A stretch of DNA of 11,077 bases, taken from assembly GCA_023442905.1 (NCBI GenBank), contig JAEZWY010000012.1, positions 1 to 11,077 on the forward strand, written 5' to 3'. The notes beneath the pieces are model-generated. The model saw nothing but the letters and a program-made list of their open reading frames with translations, was not told where the DNA came from and did no database searches. Origin of the DNA: Bacillota bacterium. GTDB lineage: Bacteria; Bacillota; Bacilli; Lactobacillales; Aerococcaceae. Made by a program: the position numbers and the translations under genes. This document shows positions 7,116 to 11,077 of the stretch, piece by piece. Each line of letters starts with the position of its first letter. The stretch's first letter is position 1.

Positions 7116-8141
7116 ATGGGATTATTTGACCGTATTAAACGCGCGTTTACGGGTGAGGATGAGATTGTTGAGCAACAGCGTCAATCTGAATCGCCTAGTC
7201 AAGATCAGATTGTCTTTGAAAAGTACGATAAGGGTGTTGAGAAGACACGTCGTTCTTTCTCTGACCGTATGAATGAATTATTTGCTGGTTTTCGCCAAGT
7301 TGATGATGAATTCTTTGATGATTTAGAGGAGACTTTCATTTCTTCTGATGTTGGTTTTGATATGACACTTGCTTTATCTGATGCGGTGCGTGAGGAAGTT
7401 CAACGTCGCGGTGCTAGTTCAGGTGAGCAAGTAAAAGATGTCATCATTGAGAAGATGGTGGAGATTTACGACAAGGGTGGCGAGCCGAATGTTGAAATCA
7501 ATGAAAATCCAGATGGTCCAACAGTTGTTTTATTTGTTGGAGTGAATGGTGTCGGTAAAACGACTACCATTGGTAAAATGGCTTACCAATTAAAACAAGA
7601 TGGTAAAAAAGTCTTGCTTGCTGCGGGAGATACGTTCCGTGCGGGTGCGATTGAACAATTAGAAGAATGGGCACGTCGTATTGATGTACCAATTGTGACT
7701 GGTAAAGCGCAAGGGGACCCAGCTTCTGTAGCTTTTGATGCTGCTAAAACTGCGCGTGAAGGTGGTTACGACTACTTATTAGTAGATACAGCTGGACGCT
7801 TACAAACTAAAATTAATCTAATGAATGAATTAGATAAAATGAAACGTATCTTAACTAGGGAATTACCTGGTTCACCGCATGAAATTCTATTGGTATTAGA
7901 TGCAACAACTGGTCAAAATGCCTTAGTACAAGCTAAAGAGTTTGATAAGACTGTAGATATCGATGGTATTGTCCTAACCAAACTTGATGGGACTGCCAAG
8001 GGTGGCGTGATCTTTGCGATTCGCTATGAGATGGATATTCCAGTTAAATTCATCGGACTTGGTGAAAAAGTGGATGACCTGCAAGTATTTGATGCAGAGA
8101 AATTTATTTATCAATTGATTAAAGATGTTGTAGAAGTTTAA
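7116..8141 (+). CDS. ftsY: Signal recognition particle receptor FtsY
   Basis: FtsY is the SRP-GTPase receptor. It pairs with Ffh to hand ribosomes making membrane proteins to the Sec translocon at the cytoplasmic membrane. The product has 341 residues, typical of Firmicutes FtsY with a short charged N-terminal region (about 1-45) instead of the long acidic domain of E. coli. The N domain follows, then the G domain: G1 GVNGVGKTT (142-150), DTFRAGA (172-178), DTAGR (224-228), TKLD (288-291) and GLGE near 314. The N-terminal MGLFDRIKRAF is amphipathic, as expected for lipid contact. AAAGGAGTG sits 5 nt before the ATG. In Bacillus ftsY directly follows smc. Here a HAD gene and a long gap intervene, and a strong terminator follows instead of ylxM-ffh. 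Confidence 0.97.
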   Translation: MGLFDRIKRAFTGEDEIVEQQRQSESPSQDQIVFEKYDKGVEKTRRSFSDRMNELFAGFRQVDDEFFDDLEETFISSDVGFDMTLALSDAVREEVQRRGASSGEQVKDVIIEKMVEIYDKGGEPNVEINENPDGPTVVLFVGVNGVGKTTTIGKMAYQLKQDGKKVLLAAGDTFRAGAIEQLEEWARRIDVPIVTGKAQGDPASVAFDAAKTAREGGYDYLLVDTAGRLQTKINLMNELDKMKRILTRELPGSPHEILLVLDATTGQNALVQAKEFDKTVDIDGIVLTKLDGTAKGGVIFAIRYEMDIPVKFIGLGEKVDDLQVFDAEKFIYQLIKDVVEV

Positions 8142-8155
8142 CTTTAATAGACAGC

Positions 8156-8205
8156 AATAGACTAACTTAAGCCATAGATGAATGGGTGAGTTAGTCTATT
8201 TTTTT
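8156..8205 (+). terminator. Strong intrinsic terminator of ftsY
   Basis: AATAGACTAACT (8156-8167) and AGTTAGTCTATT (8189-8200) form a perfect 12-bp stem, with extra CCAT/ATGG pairing (8172-8175, 8182-8185) inside. The T run at 8199-8205 follows. It begins 14 bp after the ftsY stop. Confidence 0.92.
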
Positions 8206-8314
8206 GAATATAGAATAAAGAATTGCATTTTGTTTAATCATATTTCTGGTCACTATTGCCGGTGGTAATGTTACTTTTAGACAAATCTCTATGCTATTTC
8301 TGAAATTTGTCCAT

Positions 8315-8348
8315 AAAAAAAACAGGCCTGGAATGAGAGCAGGCCTGT
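8315..8348 (-). terminator. Strong intrinsic terminator for minus-strand transcripts
   Basis: Read on the minus strand, ACAGGCCTG (8348-8340) pairs with CAGGCCTGT (8330-8322) in a 9-bp GC-rich stem with a 9-nt loop. An unbroken run of eight T (8322-8315) follows. No T run exists in the + direction, so it acts on minus-strand RNA from the LURP gene or from the candidate small RNA. Confidence 0.92.
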
Positions 8349-8429
8349 CGTGATGAAGAAAAATGTTTTAGCTGTTGAGCTAAAGTGAATTAATGTACTG
8401 AAAATTGTTGGGATGTGTTTCCAGTACAT
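8315..8429 (-). ncRNA. Candidate three-hairpin small RNA, or structured 3' UTR of the LURP gene
   Basis: On the minus strand this 115-nt segment has three stem-loops in a row. ATGTACTG/CAGTACAT (8429-8422 with 8400-8393) has a 21-nt loop containing CATCCCAACA. TTTAGCT/AGCTAAA (8384-8378 with 8373-8367) has a 4-nt loop. The third is the 9-bp terminator with T8. A perfect TATAAT lies just upstream, placing the predicted start at about the first base of the first stem. The C-rich open loop resembles seed regions of Firmicutes small RNAs that bind Shine-Dalgarno sequences, which is inference. It may instead be only the 3' UTR of the LURP mRNA. Confidence 0.45.
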
Positions 8430-8433
8430 CTCT

Positions 8434-8439
8434 ATTATA
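8434..8439 (-). promoter_or_regulatory. Possible -10 box for the candidate small RNA
   Basis: Minus-strand TATAAT (8439-8434) is a perfect consensus. No convincing -35 is found at 16-18 nt (the 17-nt position reads ACCGGT), so activity is uncertain. Confidence 0.35.
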
Positions 8440-8479
8440 GCGATTTCAGCTTAGTTACCGGTCATCATTTTTACGTTTC

Positions 8480-8965
8480 TCAACCAGATTGTTGCTTGTC
8501 ACGGATGGTATCAATCGCAAGGATGATCGCAAGCACAATAATGGGATCTACTTCTGTATCATCAATTGTAATATCAAAAGTGTCTGACCAAGATAGCATT
8601 TTTGCTTTAACCTCCGCAATTATCTGATTTTGTTCATCTTTGATGACATAATTCCAACCTAAAAAGTCTCCTTGAATTGTCCATCCTATATCTTGAATGG
8701 CCATTTTGGTTTTAAATAAAGTCATTTTTTGTTGGATAGTAGCTACGTAATCATTGTCGCGGTAAACCTTTAGCTGGGTTAAAAAGCGAAAAGGCGATTC
8801 TTTTACATAAGCTAGTTCCTCATCTGTTAGGGCATCGTAAATCCGTAATTGGCGTCCAACTGAAAATAATTTACCTGATACACGAAATAGGGGTGTTTGA
8901 TTATGGTCGTAAATATTAAAATCCTGCTTTAATGAAAATAACTTTTGCTTCATATATAATTTCAT
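8480..8965 (-). CDS. LURP-one-related / YxjI (DUF567) family protein
   Basis: This is a 161-residue cytosolic protein with the Tubby-like LURP-one fold: a beta barrel around a hydrophobic C-terminal helix. Its biochemical role in bacteria is not established, and I give no specific function. Family features are KQKLFSLKQDFNIYD near the start, GKLFSVGRQLRIYD (31-44), LFKTKMAI (83-90), GDFLGWNYVI (99-108), SWSDTFDITIDD (125-136) and the hydrophobic helix PIIVLAIILAIDTI (141-154). The start at 8965 has GGGAG 7 nt upstream; the internal Met5 has no such site. It is a single-gene unit, divergent from serC and convergent with ftsY. A TATAAT promoter lies upstream and a strong terminator about 130 nt downstream. 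The length matches other YxjI-type proteins. Confidence 0.88.
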   Translation of the reverse strand: MKLYMKQKLFSLKQDFNIYDHNQTPLFRVSGKLFSVGRQLRIYDALTDEELAYVKESPFRFLTQLKVYRDNDYVATIQQKMTLFKTKMAIQDIGWTIQGDFLGWNYVIKDEQNQIIAEVKAKMLSWSDTFDITIDDTEVDPIIVLAIILAIDTIRDKQQSG

Positions 8966-8994
8966 GTTCTCACTCCCTCAAACTCTTTTATAAA

Positions 8995-9024
8995 ATTATA
9001 ACTTATTTAATTTGGAAAGGACAA
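8995..9024 (-). promoter_or_regulatory. Probable promoter of the LURP gene
   Basis: On the minus strand TTGTCC (9024-9019) is followed by an 18-nt spacer and a perfect TATAAT (9000-8995). The predicted start near 8988 leaves a leader of about 22 nt that includes GAGGGAGTG before ATG 8965. Confidence 0.5.
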
Positions 9025-9086
9025 TATATGTACTAGTTGGTTAGAAATAAGTATGTTTTCTATTTTTTTAATTTACGAACTTTAAG

Positions 9087-9098
9087 CAAATCGATTTG
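9087..9098. repeat. Perfect 12-bp palindrome, possible operator
   Basis: CAAATCGATTTG is a perfect palindrome between the two divergent promoters. It has a central CG but does not match the catabolite-responsive element well, since the flanking TG and CA are absent. It could bind a dimeric regulator or be chance in AT-rich DNA. Confidence 0.3.
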
Positions 9099-9214
9099 TG
9101 AAATGTTGGTTTATTAACGTACAAAACTCTTAAAATTAAAGATTATATTCTGCTTTAGTATGCACAAAGTATTATTCGGATTAAAAATGAGAGAAAAATA
9201 AGTTGAAATAAGGG

Positions 9215-9243
9215 TAGATTAAAATTAGATGAAAGCATATAAT
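9215..9243 (+). promoter_or_regulatory. Probable serC promoter
   Basis: A perfect TATAAT at 9238-9243 lies 17 nt after a weak -35, TAGATT (9215-9220). The predicted start near 9250 gives a leader of about 50 nt before ATG 9301. The poor -35 suggests dependence on an activator or modest strength. Confidence 0.45.
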
Positions 9244-9288
9244 AGTGATGACGATGTGAAGTCGTTCAAAATATGCAAGCCTATAGAT

Positions 9289-9294
9289 GGAGGA
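9289..9294 (+). promoter_or_regulatory. Ribosome binding site fixing the serC start
   Basis: GGAGGA lies 6 nt before ATG 9301, an ideal spacing, and supports this start over the in-frame ATG at 9229. Confidence 0.85.
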
Positions 9295-9300
9295 AAAGAA

Positions 9301-10383
9301 ATGACAACTGTTTATAATTTCTCAGCTGGTCCGGCAGTATTGCCCAAGGCTGTATTAGAACAAGCACAAGCGGAACTTTTAAATTACAACGGTACAGAAA
9401 TGTCCGTGATGGAATTGAGTCACCGCTCATCCTCCTTCGTTGATATTATCGAACGAGCTGAACAACAATTACGCGATTTGATGCACATTCCTGATAATTA
9501 TAAAGTTTTATTCTTACAGGGTGGGGCAACACAACAATTCACAATGGTACCAGCAAACCTTGCGAAAGGACAAAAGGTTCAATATGTGAATACTGGTTCA
9601 TGGGCTACAAAAGCTATTAAAGCTGCGCAAGTTGTAGAAGATGTAACGGTTGAAGAGATTGCTTCTTCTAAAGCGGACGGTTTTACTTCTGTACCAGATT
9701 TTGCTGCTGAAGCTGTTGATTCAGAAGCTGCTTACTTGCATATCACAACTAACGAAACAATCGGTGGGGTAACTTTCCATGATATCCCAGCTTTTGATGG
9801 TGTGACTTTAGTAGCGGATATGTCATCTAATATCTTAGCGAATGACTATAAAGTAGAAGATTTCGGTTTAATTTATGCTGGTGCACAAAAGAACTTGGGA
9901 CCTTCAGGGGTGACAATTGTTATTGTACGTGAAGATTTACTGAAAGAAGATAAATCTCTACCAGACTTCTTCTCTTACGCAACACAAGAAGATAAAGGTT
10001 CTATGATTAATACACCACCAACATTTGCGATTTATATGGTTGGTTTGGTATTAGAATGGGTAGCAGCGCAAGGCGGACAAGAAGCGATGTATGCGAACGC
10101 TAAAGAGCGCGCTAACCTATTATATGATTACATTGATCAATCTGATTTATTTGTAAATAATGTAAAAGTAGAAAACCGTTCATTAACCAATATTCCGTTC
10201 TTAACGAATGATCCTGAATTAGATAAGAAATTTATTGCTGAAGCGGATGCTGCTGGATTTAAACAATTAAAAGGCCACCGTTCAGTGGGTGGTATGCGTG
10301 CTAGCTTGTATAATGCTTTCCCATTAGAAGGGGTTAAAGCACTAGTAGCATTTATGAAAGCTTTCGAAGAAGAAAATAAATAG
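9301..10383 (+). CDS. serC: Phosphoserine aminotransferase
   Basis: SerC uses pyridoxal phosphate to transfer an amino group from glutamate to 3-phosphohydroxypyruvate, giving 3-phosphoserine in serine synthesis. The product has 360 residues from ATG 9301, the usual length. It begins MTTVYNFSAGPAVLP, close to the family N-terminus. ELSHRSS (39-45) holds phosphate-binding His/Arg residues. GGATQQF (74-80) and Trp101 surround the cofactor, as does Asp173 (VADMSS). Lys197 in AGAQKNLGPSG is the Schiff-base lysine. GHRSVGGMRASLYNAFP near the C-terminus is the other substrate-binding signature. serA follows after 105 bp on the same strand, so the two act in one pathway and are probably coexpressed. 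No phosphoserine phosphatase gene (serB type) is seen in the window. Confidence 0.96.
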   Translation: MTTVYNFSAGPAVLPKAVLEQAQAELLNYNGTEMSVMELSHRSSSFVDIIERAEQQLRDLMHIPDNYKVLFLQGGATQQFTMVPANLAKGQKVQYVNTGSWATKAIKAAQVVEDVTVEEIASSKADGFTSVPDFAAEAVDSEAAYLHITTNETIGGVTFHDIPAFDGVTLVADMSSNILANDYKVEDFGLIYAGAQKNLGPSGVTIVIVREDLLKEDKSLPDFFSYATQEDKGSMINTPPTFAIYMVGLVLEWVAAQGGQEAMYANAKERANLLYDYIDQSDLFVNNVKVENRSLTNIPFLTNDPELDKKFIAEADAAGFKQLKGHRSVGGMRASLYNAFPLEGVKALVAFMKAFEEENK

Positions 10384-10414
10384 CCTGTCAACAACTTAAA
10401 TATTCGGCTTACAT

Positions 10415-10420
10415 TATAAT
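10415..10420 (+). promoter_or_regulatory. Possible -10 box before serA
   Basis: A perfect TATAAT in the 105-bp serC-serA spacer, but no recognisable -35 at 16-18 nt. It may allow extra serA transcription besides readthrough from serC, since no terminator is seen between them. Confidence 0.25.
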
Positions 10421-10470
10421 GATCGTAATCAACCGACATGTAACCGGATGTTGTGCCCGCTTTAAAGTAT

Positions 10471-10475
10471 GGAGG
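10471..10475 (+). promoter_or_regulatory. Ribosome binding site of serA with unusually long spacing
   Basis: GGAGG at 10471-10475 lies 13 nt before ATG 10489, longer than the 5-9 nt seen in the neighbouring genes. An in-frame TAA at 10483-10485 excludes any earlier start. Confidence 0.6.
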
Positions 10476-10488
10476 AATTATTTAACAA

Positions 10489-11077
10489 ATGGAATTAAAA
10501 GATAAAGTTTATCAATTAACGACTTATAACGCGATTGCTGCTGAGGGTATGGAGCGTTTTGAGCGAGAAAAATATGCGATTAATGAGAATGATGATCCGG
10601 ATGCATTGATTTTGCGTTCAAAAAATCTGCATGATATGACATTTAACGATTCATTAAAAGCGATTGCGCGAGCTGGTGCGGGTACGAATAATATCCCAAC
10701 TCAACGCGCTACTGAGGCGGGAATTGTTGTCTTTAACACGCCAGGTGCGAATGCGAATGCGGTTAAAGAGTTAGTACTAGCTAACTTATTATTATCTGTT
10801 CGTCCTATTTTACAAGGGCATGAATGGGTACAAAACTACAAGTTTGGTCCAGATGATGATGTTGAAGCGATTGTTGAAGCGAACAAGAAACAATTTGCGG
10901 GTAATGAATTAGAAGGTAAGAAATTAGGTGTTATCGGTTTAGGTGCTATTGGTGCCATGATCGCTAACGATGCTTACCGTTTAGGAATTGAAGTGTATGG
11001 TTATGACCCATATGTGTCTGTAGATACTGCCTGGAGTATTTCACGTCGTGTTAACCGTGTGATGGAATTAGATGATT
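10489..11077 (+). CDS. serA: D-3-phosphoglycerate dehydrogenase (3' end cut by window edge)
   Basis: SerA oxidises 3-phosphoglycerate to 3-phosphohydroxypyruvate with NAD+, the first committed step of serine synthesis and the source of SerC's substrate. 196 codons are visible and remain open to the window end. The substrate domain shows ILRSKNLHDM (41-50), RAGAGTNNIP (61-70) and NTPGANANAVKELVLANLL (83-101). The Rossmann domain has GLGAIG (150-155) and Asp173 in YGYDPY, which favours NAD. The catalytic His and any C-terminal ACT domain lie beyond the window. DPYVSVDTAWSIS resembles the shorter, roughly 390-residue Firmicutes SerA type. Related D-2-hydroxyacid dehydrogenases share the fold, but the pairing with serC supports SerA. 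Confidence 0.93.
   Translation, partial: MELKDKVYQLTTYNAIAAEGMERFEREKYAINENDDPDALILRSKNLHDMTFNDSLKAIARAGAGTNNIPTQRATEAGIVVFNTPGANANAVKELVLANLLLSVRPILQGHEWVQNYKFGPDDDVEAIVEANKKQFAGNELEGKKLGVIGLGAIGAMIANDAYRLGIEVYGYDPYVSVDTAWSISRRVNRVMELDD

Larger units (their letters stand above)
8142..8479. other. Gene-free convergent region between ftsY and the LURP gene
   Basis: No credible coding region. It holds the ftsY terminator, the minus-strand terminator, and two more hairpins at 8367-8384 and 8393-8429. GACAAAT (8280-8286) also pairs with ATTTGTC (8305-8311). Bases 8206-8279 show nothing I can name. Confidence 0.75.
8966..9300. other. Divergent control region between the LURP gene and serC
   Basis: AT-rich, 335 bp, no credible gene. 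It carries a minus-strand promoter for the LURP gene (8995-9024), a 12-bp palindrome (9087-9098), and a + strand TATAAT with the serC leader (9238-9300). An in-frame ATG at 9229 would extend SerC by 24 residues but is rejected, because the -10 box overlaps it and it lacks a ribosome binding site. I see no T-box. Confidence 0.7.

Noticed and set aside
8415..8627. + strand 70-residue open frame overlapping the LURP gene
   Set aside because: It overlaps the 3' end of the minus-strand LURP gene and the first hairpin of the candidate small RNA, with no ribosome site.
9229..9300. 24-residue N-terminal extension of SerC from ATG 9229
   Set aside because: The consensus TATAAT at 9238-9243 lies within it, no ribosome site precedes it, and ATG 9301 with GGAGGA gives the family-standard N-terminus and length.
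10427..10463. AACCGACATGT / AACCGGATGTT near-direct repeat in the serC-serA spacer
   Set aside because: It consists of two short imperfect copies only, with no further copy nearby; too little to call a regulatory site.

Overview
The window is a stretch of low-GC Firmicutes chromosome. Gene order, strong AGGAGG-type ribosome binding sites and protein sequences point to the order Lactobacillales. I lean towards an Aerococcaceae/Carnobacteriaceae-like lineage, but the sequence alone does not fix the genus. There is no phage, insertion sequence, CRISPR or defence gene; most of it is housekeeping DNA.

Layout. Bases 1-5673 hold the conserved block plsX - acpP - rnc - smc on the + strand. It covers phospholipid entry, acyl carrier protein, RNase III and chromosome condensation. 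fabD and fabG, which lie between plsX and acpP in Bacillus, are absent here. A Cof-type HAD phosphatase (5815-6636) and a 479-bp gene-free gap separate smc from ftsY (7116-8141), which ends at a strong terminator (8156-8205). A LURP-one/YxjI-family gene (8480-8965) runs on the minus strand, convergent with ftsY and divergent from serC. The last block is serC (9301-10383) and the 5' part of serA (10489 to the window end), the first two steps of serine synthesis in reverse gene order.

Functional ties. PlsX and AcpP both feed phosphatidic acid synthesis. Rnc, Smc and FtsY belong to the classical Bacillus-type cluster linking RNA processing, chromosome segregation and SRP-dependent membrane targeting. 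SerA oxidises 3-phosphoglycerate and SerC transaminates the product.

Three items deserve a second look. (1) smc stops at a TAA exactly where the family normally has Lys in its C-terminal GVSK motif. The lost tail is still readable in frame for 15 codons to a second TAA, which suggests a recent nonsense mutation, a base-call error or readthrough. (2) The gap before ftsY contains a roughly 150-nt imperfect inverted repeat that folds into a three-way junction, with a possible extended -10 promoter just upstream. It could be a structured leader, an ncRNA or a dispersed repeat. (3) Downstream of the LURP gene lies a compact three-hairpin segment on the minus strand. It has a perfect TATAAT at its 5' end and a classical terminator at its 3' end, and is a candidate small RNA of about 115 nt.
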